A stretch of 64,000 nucleotides of DNA from Symsagittifera roscoffensis (GCF_963678635.1 NC_087064.1:41133165-41197164); one strand, 5' to 3'; positions 23,254-34,030 are shown, counted from the stretch's first letter. Made by a program: numbers and translations. The notes: generated by a model not told the origin, from the letters alone.

Positions 23254-23549
23254 CTAGATGCACAAAATATCTAGTGCAAAAAACTGAAGCACAATTGGCT
23301 TTTTTATGGTAATAATGACGAGCAATGTTTCTTGAAAAAAAGAATGAAAAAATAATGGGGAAAAAAATAAATATTTTTTTTTGCTTTCAAATACGGATCA
23401 AGTGCAAATACCCCCTCCCCCTAAGTAAAAACCAAGTTGATATCTTCCACCCCAGCATTTGCAATTCGGATTTTAAAAAAATTCTTCTGTGGAAAAATGT
23501 CTAAATGTCTGAAATGTCTGAATGTATCATTTTGATTTTTTATAAAAAA

Positions 23550-24082
23550 AATCAAGACTGCTCGTATCAGGGCAAAGCCCTGAATGTTCCGACCGCCTTT
23601 TAAGGTTTTATGTAGCAGTAATAACATTAAAAAATTAAATGTAATTAAATAAAATGAAATTTTTTTTTCTAAAATTTGAAATTTTTATGAAAATCATCCC
23701 CCCACACCCCATTTAAAATTCAAAAAGATAGATTTAGCTCTTGTAAGAAGTCAATTATGGCAAAAAAGCTTCTTTCAACCAACTTGGAACGATTTTAAGA
23801 CGGATTAACTCTCCGCTTACGCGTTAATAGCGCGAAATTATCGCGCGTTACTTGTCCCAAATTGGCCAAAATGGCAATCTTTAAAAACCCATAACTTTAG
23901 CAAAAATGATCACAGGTAAAATATCTTTTCAAATTTAAGCCCAAGACAACAATACCTTTCGAATGATATAAAATAATTCCGTCAAAAATGGCTAGTTAAA
24001 AAGTCGAAATTTGTCTGAAGAAAAAAAACCCACCCCGAGCACAAATATTCCGTTACTTTCGTATCGAAAGTCGGAACAATAA
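23550..24082 (+). mobile_element. Hairpin repeat family, copy 2 (best full-length)
   Basis: Reference copy, about 530 bp. The 5' core is AAGACTGCTCGTATCAGGGC, then AAAGCCCTGAATGTTCCGAC, then CGCCTTTTAAGG; CAGGGC-AAA-GCCCTG forms a 6-bp hairpin. An AT-rich part and a C-run (CATCCCCCCACACCCCAT) follow. Next come GGAACGATTTTAAGACGGAT, ACGCGTTAATAGCGCGAAAT and TATCGCGCGTTA, then CCCAAATTGGCCAAAATGGC, ending GTATCGAAAGTCGGAACAAT. The 3' end (AGTCGGAACA) is an inverted match to TGTTCCGAC(T) in the 5' core, so this could be a non-autonomous DNA element. No open frame. Confidence 0.8.
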
Positions 24083-25139
24083 GAAAACAAAAAAAATTTT
24101 GATTCAAAAATTAATTTTTGCGTTTTTTGCGGTCGCAATTGTAGAAACACAAAGTACACTCACTGTGCAACTTTTAGAACCGTTTACTATATTTTACTAA
24201 AAACGATATTTTTGAAATTTTTCTAAATCTATTTAAATGTTAAAGCAAAAAGCGTTGTAATATTCTTGCTTAACGAAACTATGTTCAACAAAGTAGCTTC
24301 CCTCTTTTTTGTTTTCATTAACTTCCGGCTTTTGTCCGATCTGTTCTTGTGCTTTCCTTGCCTTTTGAATTTTGGTTTTTATTCAAAACAAGTTTGTAAA
24401 ATTACTTAACAAAGAACTTTTTTTAAACATCCGCTTTTTGAATGCCAGTTGTAAATTCTTTTGTTCAAATTATATAGATTTTGAAACTTTGCAGTTTTTG
24501 ATTGCAATTGATAAAAACTGGGTGACAACATCGCACCAGAATCGACTTTTACCAGAAAACTGAATTAAAGCCTCAAGACCTAGCCACAAGAATGGGTTAT
24601 TTAGATGTTTCATTGCGCATATACGTTAGCAGATGGAAGTTTCAGCAGACTCATAACAATTAAATGGTCAGGTCAGAGAGCTAAACTAATATGCAGCATT
24701 TACAACCAATAAAATCTGCTTACAAAGTGTGAGTGCTCCATATACGGGGGTGTTCTGATGATGGAGAGACCGAATGATAGAAAACTTTAACCAATCACAG
24801 CCGTTAGACGTTCCTGCTAGCTAAAAGACTTCTGAACAAAACCGAATTCTTTATTAACAGAAAACGAATTATAGCAGCACAGCAAAAAACATTTCTGCAC
24901 AGTTCGTGCAGATAACCAAAAAAAATGTTTTTTTTTTATTTTTCGGTTTTTTTCCAATACCCGGCATTGATATAAAATAATCGAAAATTCATTGGCCTGC
25001 TGATTTTTAATCGTCTATTTTTTAAGATCTTCAATATAGATGAAGTTGTTGTCAAACGCCAAAAATCATTCGCTCATTGCTACCCAAACAAAAATGATTT
25101 CAGGTAGCCTGGTAAGATGAATTGGTAAACTGTACTGTT

Positions 25140-25265
25140 ACTGCGCTCGCCGTCAAAGTCCCCTGATTAAAAAATCCCACCGGAGAGAATCTCCCAGGAC
25201 TAAATCCCCCATAGGACCAAATCCCCCTAGGACAAAATCCCCCAGCATTTGTTTTAATATCCCCC
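25140..25265. repeat. Short minisatellite, AATCCCCC-ATAGGAC type
   Basis: About five imperfect units of 16-20 bp around GGAC(T/C/A)AAATCCCCC. The minus-strand open frame across it (25321-25100) is a translation of the repeat, not a gene. Confidence 0.75.
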
Positions 25266-25443
25266 ATATTAGCGTTAAGCAAAAACAGAACTCGGAAAAC
25301 TAAATTACACTTAGTGACCATAAATAGAGCTGAGATTAACGTAAAATCATAAACATGACTAAACCAAAAATAGAACTAAATTAAAATGATAAATCAACAG
25401 CGATAGCTTTGAAAAAATCAATCTCCTCGTAATTGGCCGCTGA

Positions 25444-26052
25444 TCATATTATGCGTTTTATACGCCTAAAGTTATCTTCTTTCCTCGCGTGCCTTTTCTT
25501 TTCCAACTGCAACTGAGACAAAAAAGCCTGCAAGGATCGCTGTCTTTGAATGGCTTCGTTAATTTCCAGATATCTGGGGAAAGTTGTGTCGTCAACAAAA
25601 TAATGCGTAAATGCAGGGGAAAATTGTGCCGTCAACAAAACAATGCACTGTTTAGACCTCGTATAAATTTTGCGGGCAGCTCTTAAGGTTCTATCGATGA
25701 ACCAATTTCCATAATTGTTGAGAACATCAATATTTTGGCTCGTGGAAAAAACCAAGTATCGCTTTTTGCTGCCCAGAACCGCTAAATCTTCAAGAACAAA
25801 GTCTTCTTCATTTAGGGTCTGCTTATACTTCTCTGGTAGCTCGAAATCCAGGCCAGTTGGGATGGGTGTGTGGTATCTGTTTTCATGGCCATTGCGTTTG
25901 ATTATCCTTTTACTTTTTAAAACTACAAGCATCTTCGAGAAATATTCAGGTGTCGCGTGTACTTCTGCTAAAGAAAATAATGTCTGCGCGGTGTCTGTGC
26001 AGCTTGCCGCGTCCTCTTCGATTTTCGCATTGATTGCATATGTTTCCACCAA
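25444..26052 (-). pseudogene. MULE-type transposase fragment, broken
   Basis: A 202-codon open frame. Residues about 80-130 (EEDFVLEDLAVLGSKKRYLV, then NIDVLNNYGNWFIDRTLRAA) match the entry to the MULE transposase domain. In that family a phrase of the type E-NWF-DGTF carries the first catalytic Asp; here it reads IDRTL, so the motif is altered. About 15 codons later the expected next phrase is found in another frame (VDGTIFPCIYAL at about 25655-25615), showing a frameshift, followed by a partly duplicated phrase. No downstream catalytic region was found. The rest of the open frame (after about residue 150) is thus out of frame. A piece of a mobile element or of a host gene derived from one; not functional as it stands. 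Confidence 0.65.
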
Positions 26053-26890
26053 AGCGTAATGGGCTCATAGCATTATTGACAATTTCAAAAACTCATCTTT
26101 TCATGTCCTTTCAAAAGTTTAGTACTCCCCCAAGTTCAACATTTCGTGGTCCCAGGGGTCTCAAAGTTTGACATAAAAAAGAGGATAATTTTCAGGGAAT
26201 CGGGGTCTTCCTTTCACAGTATCCCGCACCCCCAACTCAGGAATTTTGCCTCGTGGGGGTTAAGTTCAACACTTTTTGCTCAAAATGCCATATTTGAGGT
26301 TCGATCTCACGCGAACCGCTCAACTTAATTTAATTTTATTCGACTTACTGACTGTGCCATGTGGCTTGTCTTTTTTGGTAATAGAAGCGCTCTTTTGCAT
26401 AAAGTCAAGGAAATTTGGATAATTAAAGTTTCTCAAAATGGCAATGCATGCATGACTTTTGCTTATATGGAAGCACATTGAACTAGCTTTGTTTGAAAAC
26501 TTAATTCAAAATGCCTTAAATATATACTTTTACATTCCCTGGATGATAAGTTAAAATATTGGGAATGCGCGTTATCGGAACGTAATATATCACCGGTAAA
26601 ATATCCAAAGTTGGAGACATCAGCATTTTTCAAGCCCCCTTGAGTCATCAGCATTAAAAAAAAATTAAAGGTGATTTTGTTTTTCAATTCAGGTCTTGAA
26701 AAATCTTACTGTCGAAATTATTTTGTGAAATATCGAAAACTGACTAGATGAAAAAATTACTAGGAATACAAGTTAATTTAATTATTGAAAACGAAATTTA
26801 AGTTCTCTTAGTTGCAAAAACAAACATGAAATAGTTTTCATTATGAGGCTAAGCACTTTACCAAAACGACTTTTTCACCAGACTGATCAG
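25574..26890. repeat. Tandem duplication, unit 1 (1,317 bp)
   Basis: Nearly identical to 26891-28206, with only a handful of differences seen by eye (for example a G/C in GCGGGCAGC/CCGGGCAGC, two fewer A in a poly-A, single substitutions). The unit contains most of the MULE fragment and about 830 bp of non-coding DNA. The junctions carry TGATCAGCT words. Confidence 0.95.
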
Positions 26891-27369
26891 CTGGGGAAAG
26901 TTGTGTCGTCAACAAAATAATGCGTAAATGCAGGGGAAAATTGTGCCGTCAACAAAACAATGCACTGTTTAGACCTCGTATAAATTTTCCGGGCAGCTCT
27001 TAAGGTTCTATCGATGAACCAATTTCCATAATTGTTGAGAACATCAATATTTTGGCTCGTGGAAAAAACCAAGTATCGCTTTTTGCTGCCCAGAACCGCT
27101 AAATCTTCAAGAACAAAGTCTTCTTCATTTAGGGTCTGCTTATACTTCTCTGGTAGCTCGAAATCCAGGCCAGTTGGGATGGGTGTGTGGTATCTGTTTT
27201 CATGGCCATTGCGTTTGATTATCCTTTTACTTTTTAAAACTACAAGCATCTTCGAGAAATATTCAGGTGTCGCGTGTACTTCTGCTAAAGAAAATAATGT
27301 CTGCGCGGTGTCTGTGCAGCTTGCCGCGTCCTCTTCGATTTTCGCATTGATTGCATATGTTTCCACCAA
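26887..27369 (-). pseudogene. MULE-type transposase fragment, second truncated copy
   Basis: Identical or nearly so to residues 1-159 of the 25444-26052 frame, with the same altered Asp motif and the same frameshift. It is cut at the duplication boundary, so it lacks the last 43 codons of the first copy. Confidence 0.65.
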
Positions 27370-28206
27370 AGCGTAATGGGCTCATAGCATTATTGACAAT
27401 TTCAAAAACTCATCTTTTCATGTCCTTTCAAAAGTTTAGTACTCCCCCAAGTTCAACATTTCGTGGTCCCAGGGGTCTCAAAGTTTGACATAAAAAAGAG
27501 GATAATTTTCAGGGAATCGGGGTCTTCCTTTCACAGTATCCCGCACCCCCAACTCAGGAATTTTGCCTCGTGGGGGTTAAGTTCAACACTTTTTGCTCAA
27601 AATGCCATATTTGAGGTTCGATCTCACGCGAACCGCTCAACTTAATTTAATTTTATTCGACTTACTGACTGTGCCATGTGGCTTGTCTTTTTTGGTAATA
27701 GAAGCGCTCTTTTGCATAAAGTCAAGGAAATTTGGATAATTAAAGTTTCTCAAAATGGCAATGCATGCATGACTTTTGCTTATATGGAAGCACATTGAAC
27801 TAGCTTTGTTTGAAAACTTAATTCAAAATGCCTTAAATATATACTTTTACATTCCCTGGATGATAAGTTAAAATATTGGGAATGCGCGTTATCGGAACGT
27901 AATATATCACCGGTAAAATATCCAAAGTTGGAGACATCAGCATTTTTCAAGCCCCCTTGAGTCATCAGCATTAAAAAAATTAAAGGTGATTTTGTTTTTC
28001 AATTCAGGTCTTGAAAAATCTTACTGTCGAAACTATTTTGTGAAATATCGAAAACTGACTAGATGAAAAAATTACTAGGAATACAAGTTAATTTAATTAT
28101 TGAAAACGAAATTTAAGTTCTCTTAGTTGCAAAAACGAACATGAAATAGTTTTCATTATGAGGCTAAGCACTTTACCAAAACGACTTTTTCACCAGACTG
28201 ATCAGC
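26891..28206. repeat. Tandem duplication, unit 2 (1,317 bp)
   Basis: Second unit. It includes the truncated copy of the MULE fragment (minus strand, 27369-26887, 160 codons), which loses the last part of the frame at the junction. It ends at ACTGATCAGCT followed by a short TTGATTGATCAGCT echo. High identity means a recent event, or an assembly artefact such as unmerged haplotypes. Confidence 0.95.
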
Positions 28207-28319
28207 TTGATTGATCAGCTTTTATCAGCATTACGAGGCCAAACTGTGCTCTTGATAGGCGCAAAATTTTGTGTCTGTATGTTTCTGGATCCAAAAACTA
28301 ATCTTTAAACCTGTTCCAA

Positions 28320-28520
28320 ATGTTGGTGGATTCCACGTACAAAACTTCCGTGGATTTCGCGTACATATGAGTATAACGTAAAATTTGTCGGCATACTTGT
28401 TGTGCCGCGGATTCCGCAACAAGCGAGTATAAGTACTTATTTTGGATTCCGCAACTGTAAGTGGATTCCGCAAAATGTAAACAGATTCCGCAAACTGTAA
28501 GTGGATTCCGAAATTTATTC
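28320..28520. repeat. GGATTCCGCAA tandem array
   Basis: At least six imperfect units built on TGGATTCCGCAAACTGTAAG or shorter (GTGGATTCC..., CGGATTCCGC), with spacing of about 20-40 bp. Non-coding; the minus-strand frames 28473-28231 and 28669-28298 are translations of it. Confidence 0.65.
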
Positions 28521-28676
28521 AATGCTGAAATTGCATATGAGCAACTAAAAGCTAGAGCTGGAACTCTTATCTCTAGCAATGTGGAATTTAAAAGCAAGGA
28601 CTTAAACATAGTCAGCGGAATCCACGAAGAAGTCTTAAAACATTGGTTACCTAAATCGGTGGATGTCATCTTTTAG

Positions 28677-29130
28677 TATTTTGGAAACACAACATCGAAT
28701 AATTTCAATATTTTGAGTCGTTGAGTTGAGAATGAATGGAAAAAAAACACACAGCATATCGCCAAATTAGGTCAGTGTTTATGATTGCGTCAATCCCAAA
28801 TACTGATTTTGGAAGCATAACGGCGAATAAATTCAGTGATTGGAGTCACTGGGTTGAGAGTGTATGGAAACACAACACAAAGCGTATCGCCAAATTGGGT
28901 TAGTAGTTGGGAATCCATCAATCCCAAATACTGGTCCGTATTTGGGAATGCTGAAATCCCAAAAACTGGAATAACATGGAATAAAGATGGAATAAATTCA
29001 ATATTTGAAGTCATTAGAATGAGCGTGATTAGGAACCCAGCGCACAGCAAATGGTCGATATAGTTCAGTATTTGGGATTTCATTGATCCCAAATACTGGC
29101 CAGTAATTGGGATTCTATTAATCCTAAACA
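28677..29130. repeat. Degenerate tandem repeat, period about 125-170 bp
   Basis: Three to four diverged units carry TGGAAACACAACA, AATTTCAATATTTTGAGTC, CGCCAAATT-GGT and AATCCCAAATACTGG in the same order. The last word also occurs alone several times to 29130. Confidence 0.7.
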
Positions 29131-30081
29131 CTGATCTAGTAAATTCCTATTCTAGTGAAATCAAATCAAATAATTAAAATATATAATTTTTGACGCTTCT
29201 ACTTTTATACATATAGGTGAATGTGTAAATGTATACTATACGACTATATCGTGAGAAAAGTCCCGGTCTGGAAAAAAAATCAGATGAGGCGCTCGTTAAT
29301 GGTAATTAGTCAGACCATAAAGCTACATTACAATGTCAATCAAATTTGTTTATCTAGTCTGTTACAAAGCTGACGCTTTAATTATTTTGATAAAAAGTCA
29401 ATCTGTTAATGAGCATAAATCTCAATATTCTTAAAAATTATGTCTCGTTAAACCATACTTCGTTTTTCGTTTGTTCCAATAGCCACAAGAATGTACACTC
29501 AAAGTCTAAGCCCAAGTTTCACTAATTAAATCAGGATTTCTAGAGGAAAAAAAATGTTTAAAAGCCAGTTTGCCATTAGCTATTCCCTTAAAATTACTTC
29601 GCGGGCAATCACAAAGTAACAACACTAATCATTACAAGGTAAAGCATTGAAAGTTTTGACTGCCCTATAAGTAGTTCTGCCCCTGTTTTTTTTTTGGTTA
29701 GAAAATGATCAACTTATTGAATTTGAAAAATAAACGTAACGCGTTATGTGGACAACTCAGCTTGCCTCAATTCAAAATGAAATGATTTTTGAGCCGGTTT
29801 GTTTTAACAATTACGCTATTGCTCATGGGAAACTGACAAACAGCGGTCTTCAAGTGTCGCAAGTTGGGTAAATATTCTAAAAACCAACGTCAATTACTTC
29901 AGAAAACTATGATTACAGAAAAAATATGTTAATTTGAATAAGAATGTTGAAAAAAAACACGAGCGCAGATAATACGTCAATTTTACAAAGTCTGATGAAA
30001 CCCGGTGATGAATCTACTTGTGCAGTTGAACAAAAATTGTGGTCAAAGTGCTTTTTAGTATCGAATAAAACTTTTTAAGTT

Positions 30082-30381
30082 GAAGACTGCAGACAATTCA
30101 ACCAAAAGTATGCAGACAATTCAGCCAATAATAGTGACCGTCGCAGTCGCGCCAACGCATTGCGAGCTTGCCAACAGAGGGTAGGACTCTATACGAAATA
30201 TAGAGCCGGTTATCGCCGCCAAGCGGCGACGCACGTGTAGCGCGCCCACAGGCGACCTTAAACCGAGAAATAACTCCATTTCCAACTTTTTTTCTTTCGA
30301 ATCTAGCGTTTTGTAAAACTGGCTGAATTGTCTGTATATTTCTGGCCGAATTGTTTGAATTTCAAATTGGTTGAATTGTCT
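30082..30381. repeat. Nested inverted-repeat island (about 300 bp)
   Basis: Outer arms AGACAATTCAACC (30091-30103) and GGTTGAATTGTCT (30369-30381) are perfect complements, as are inner arms CAGACAATTCAGCC (30113-30126) and GGCTGAATTGTCTG (30321-30334). Between them is a GC-rich centre with two further perfect hairpins: CTCTAT-ACGAAAT-ATAGAG (about 30187-30205) and TCGCCGC-CAA-GCGGCGA (30213-30229). No open frame. It may be a small foldback element or an RNA-forming unit. Confidence 0.75.
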
Positions 30382-30451
30382 TCGGCCGAATTGTCTGTGC
30401 GCCGAAGGATCATGCCAAAATATTCCCGCTAATTAGATCTTCCACCTCATT

Positions 30452-30770
30452 TATTGTTCCGACTTTCGGGGTGGGTTCGGGGCAACAAAGTTAATTCAAA
30501 CTAAACACGGCTGCTCGTATCAGGGTGAAGCCCTGAAGGTTCCGACGGCTTTTTAAGGTCTATGGAGCAGTAATACCTTGTAAAAGTGAAATGTAATAAA
30601 ATAAAAATAAAATTAACAAACAAAATTGAGAGGTTTTGTAAAAACATCCCCCACACGTCATCTTAAGCACAAAGTGATAGATTTTGCTCCTATTAACAAA
30701 TCAATGATGGCCAGTAAGCTTCCTTCAACCAATATGGAGCGATTTCTAAGACGGATTAAAAATTAAGTTT
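30452..30770 (+). mobile_element. Hairpin repeat family, copy 3 (rearranged)
   Basis: The core at 30511 (CTGCTCGTATCAGGGTGAAG, CCCTGAAGGTTCCGAC) keeps its stem with one T-G change. The copy runs to about 30770 (GGAGCGATTTCTAAGACGGA) and then stops. A 3'-end fragment in the opposite orientation (TTGTTCCGACTTTCG, about 30458) lies just upstream, so parts of two copies are joined. Confidence 0.7.
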
Positions 30771-31052
30771 CGACCGGCTGAAAAATCCTAATTCAAATTT
30801 AATGTACGAGGATCTACATAAAGGGACGAGGATTTTAGCTTAGTTCAATATGAGGTTAAATGGTTTCTGTGGTTAAATAGAGTATAGTTTTCAACAAAAT
30901 TATTGGACAACGTGTTAAATTTTTGAGATAATTTTTACCTTCAAGCTGAAACTTATTAGAAATCTTTCTTCGAAGTTTCGCGTTTGCCTTTTGTCGACAT
31001 TGTATGAGTTTTTCTATTCAAAAATTGCCTAACAGACTGCTGCTGAATGAAA

Positions 31053-31283
31053 CTATAAACCTAAATGAAATTTGTTTTGGAGTTAGAGGCTTGAAGTTAC
31101 GCAAAAAAAAAACAAATTGGTCTCTGAAAAAGCATTAATCATTAACCATTCAATGCTTGATCGAACACAATAATTGCAATGATCTTTTTCACTGAAAAAG
31201 CGCAACAAAACTATTGCGCTTTTTCAGAGATCAGTTTTTATTTCAAGCCCTTAACTCCAAAACAAATTTCATTTAGGTTTTAT
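31053..31283. repeat. Foldback (palindromic) element, about 230 bp
   Basis: Left arm (from 31053: ATAAACCTAAATGAAATTTG, TTTTGGAGTTAGAGGCTTGAA) and right arm (ending 31283) are inverted copies with two or three differences over about 40 bp. The inner arms TCTCTGAAAAAGC (31121) and GCTTTTTCAGAGA (31218) extend the pairing. Within the centre, GAAAAAGCGCAA and TTGCGCTTTTTC form another perfect hairpin. No coding capacity; MITE-like. Confidence 0.8.
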
Positions 31284-31903
31284 AATTTCATAAAAATAAA
31301 TATATTATATACATGGCGCACATCAACAACTTCTATAACGAGACAATTTTGCAGTTTTAAAGTCGATTTCATTTTGTAGTACATCGTTGGGGATGAACAT
31401 CGATTTCATAAAATTGAGGATGAACTTATGAGAGCATTTGTAACTTAAATGACAATTGATTTAGTATCTAAAACTCAAGATATATTTAGAAGCAGTACAG
31501 AAAGATCCGCCCCCAATTTTGTTTTCAAAAATATTTGAGCTCGGAATGATTTGTGTTACGTGCTTTAACCGTTTTTTTTTGTTAAACCAATCCAATTTGA
31601 CGGTTATTTCATAAAGTTCGCAAAAAAAAGTTGTTAAAAACGTAGTTGATTTGTCTAAGAAAAATTATGGCTTGAAAAATAATATCACATTTTCTATATT
31701 TAAATCTAATAAACACCCCAAAACTTTTTTCTAAATTAGTTTTTTGTTTGATGGAATAAACTTTGTTTAATCAGCCTTGTTATTATGTCTTTTTTTCAAT
31801 ATACCGTTGGCTTATCAAATATGCAATCTATTTGTCCCTGTGACTATAAAACATAACATGGCACATAATTTTAGTTTGTTTCCATTATCTGTTGTAATCT
31901 TAC

Positions 31904-32145
31904 CCCTGCACAACTCGACGAATTCCGCCCTTCCGATTAAGTTCACGCCCGCTTGGTTTCCCCAGTAGGGCTGTGCCCGCTTCTCGATCTTGGTGCGGAT
32001 GTGTGCGAGACTGGGTTCGAACTTGTGCCACCAGATCATCTCCTCGTCCCCCCACTCCCATCGGTGCTCAAAGCCCATGGCGTCCTTCATGCCCTTGCTC
32101 AGATTCTGAAGGAACTTCATTGACTTGTTCTTGGCCTGCTTGAAA
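31904..32145 (-). CDS. EF-hand protein, upstream exon (Trp-rich region)
   Basis: Begins after an acceptor (TTTCGTAG|T) with one base completing a codon, gives 80 codons and ends with a G before GTAAGA (phase 1). That G joins the AC of the 23253 exon as GAC, giving a smooth reading FVELCR-D-ILRDIF. The peptide is rich in aromatic residues (HRWEWGDEEMIWWHKF) and basic helices (FKQAKNKSMKFLQNL). No known domain was recognised; it may be an N-terminal regulatory or binding part, or a degenerate EF-hand pair. High GC and clean splice sites support coding. The exons that come before it (with the start codon) were not found between here and 64000. Confidence 0.82.
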
Positions 32146-33107
32146 CTACGAAACAACAAAAATAAACAACGTCGCTTACTTTTCAATTATTTGTCTAACT
32201 TGATGCAGTGCATCGCTTCGATTTTTGCAATCACAATCAGCAAGCAATGGACCAATAAGGACCAATATGCAATATTAGCTACTACTTTTTTGTATCGCCA
32301 ATTATTTCCCACCTCAATATTTAACTTCATGGCTTAAAAAAAGTTAATAACTAAAAATCAATTATCAAGAAAGATGCCGAAAAATAGAACATGCCAATGA
32401 AGGATAGAACCTGAAACTGCAAAAAGCTTTGTTTTTTTCACAATTTTAAATTTGGTTTTCAATCTTTAATCCACCGTTTATTCGTCGAATTTTTGATGAA
32501 GTGGCCAAAATATTTCACCTCCATCAGTGGCGGATCTAGGAGTTTTTTGGGGGGCGGATTTTGATTTTCTAGAGGCGGATTTGGATTTTTTTTCAAAAAA
32601 CTGAAAATTTTGTCGTCCTTTGTAGGTAATTGCCCTATAAAAGCCCCATTTTGCAAAAAAAACATATCCCCATTTAGAATATTTGAATATTTGGCATAGA
32701 AATAGCCTGAGGTAACGTTACATGTAGACTTTATCTTTTAACAATTAGCAATGATTGAGTTTTGGAGCTTCCAGGCAACTCATCCAGTATTAACTCATCT
32801 GTTTCTTTCTGGCGATAATAGAAATGTCGTATAGCTGCATGTGCTACTGATTTGATTTCGTTGTGGCAAATCTGTCAGCAATATTGATTTTTAGTAGTCC
32901 AGTTAAGTGATTTTTAGTCCAAATGGACTGAAAAGTCTGTAGTGTTACATATAAGCTGCACGATTTTGCCTTCTTTCCAATGTTTTTATTTCCAGGAGAC
33001 TAATGTAAGTTTAATTGAACATGTTCGTCGCGAAAAACTCATTATTGTAGAGAATTTGTGGTAATTGATTCAGTTTTGTCTGCAAATCAGATAAAATTCA
33101 ATAAGAC
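32146..33107. other. No gene seen; possible hAT-like end at 32525
   Basis: AT-rich, upstream of the EF-hand exon and probably its intron. At 32525 CAGTGGCGGATCTAGG resembles the terminal sequence of many hAT elements, followed by GGGGGGCGGATTTTGATTTT and a GCGGATTTGG echo. No matching inverted end was found, so this is at most a fragment. Confidence 0.3.
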
Positions 33108-34030
33108 GTCTATGCAATTGCTAATTTAATACCAAACAGCTCGACAGACAAACTTTTAAAGTAACATTGACAAGAATTAATTAGCGATAAAAACATTTTA
33201 ATCCACTCTCACGTTTAGATTTACTTTAACTGCCGCTCGCAACCCAGATTTCGTAAGGGATAGATAGGTTAGTGCAATGAGAGTGAAATTGTTCTTTGTT
33301 CCTTTAAAACAATTCCTTGCTTGTTCCGACTTTCGAAGAAAATGGAATATTTATGCTTGGTTTTTGTTTATTCAGTCAACCGAAATGATGATTTTCAACA
33401 AAATTGTTTTATACCCCATTGAAGTTATCAGCTTCCTGAGTTCAAATAAAAAAGTTTACCTCCGATTATTTTTGTTAGAGTCTGGTGGTATTTGATATGA
33501 AATAAAGGACAGTCGGAACATTCAGGGCTTTGCTCTGATATGCGAGCAGTCTTGTTTCACTCTATCGATGACAATATTCAGTCAATTCAGTAATATTTGG
33601 TCAATCGTTGAGCTCAAGCAACGATACTTTTCAGATTTTTTCAATAATTCATTCAATAAGATGTCTATGCAATCGCTAATTTTATACCAAACGGCTCGCC
33701 AGACAGATTTTTTAAGTAACATTGACAAGAATTAATTGTCGATAAAAATATTATAATCCACTCGCACGTTTAGATATACTTTAACTGCCGCTTGCAACCC
33801 AGATTTTGTAAGGATAGAAAGGTTCATGCAATGAGAGTGGAATTGTTCTTTGTTCCTTTAAAACAATTCCTTCATTGTTCCGACTTTCGAAGAAAACGAA
33901 ATATTTATACTCGATTTTTTTATTCAGTCAATTTTCATCAATCGAAGCAATTTTTTTCAACAAAATTTTTTTATATTCCATTGAAAATGTCGGTTTTCTG
34001 AGTTCAAATAAAAAAATAGTTTACCTCCGA
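33108..34030. repeat. Two-copy tandem repeat, period about 555 bp
   Basis: About 33108-33345 and 33664-33898 are diverged copies. Both contain TCTATGCAAT-GCTAATTT, AGTAACATTGACAAGAATTA, CTTTAACTGCCGCT and GTTCTTTGTTCCTTTAAAAC. Copies of the hairpin family follow each unit, so the duplication seems to include one. Confidence 0.8.
33323..33560 (-). mobile_element. Hairpin repeat family, copy 4
   Basis: Minus-strand copy, shortened to about 235 bp. The 5' core is at 33558-33508 (plus strand shows AGTCGGAACATTCAGGGCTT, TGCTCTGATATGCGAGCAGT) and the 3' end TTGTTCCGACTTTCG is near 33330. Confidence 0.7.

Larger units (their letters stand above)
23254..31903 (-). other. EF-hand gene, large intron (8.65 kb)
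   Basis: Inferred from exons with matching phase 1 ends on both sides. It is filled by repeats described separately: the hairpin family, a minisatellite, the duplicated MULE fragment, degenerate tandem arrays and two foldback structures. Stretches 24083-25139 and 29131-30080 hold nothing I recognise. A further small exon of phase 1-1 inside cannot be excluded. Confidence 0.65.

Noticed and set aside
22819-23263. Frames at 22819-23154 (minus) and 22982-23248 (plus)
   Set aside because: Shadows of the EF-hand central exon and intron; the supported frame uses the splice sites at 23253 and 23011.
26260-26330. Possible tRNA because of GGTTCGATCTC
   Set aside because: No A box at the right distance and no acceptor-stem pairing; it also lies in the duplicated unit and is repeated at 27617 for that reason.
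28700-29130. CRISPR-like regular repeats
   Set aside because: Units are long, degenerate and without short identical repeats separated by unique spacers; the genome is eukaryotic.
32525-32600. hAT transposon end (CAGTGGCGGATCTAGG)
   Set aside because: Only one end was seen; no inverted partner, target duplication or transposase, so kept as a remark and not as an element.
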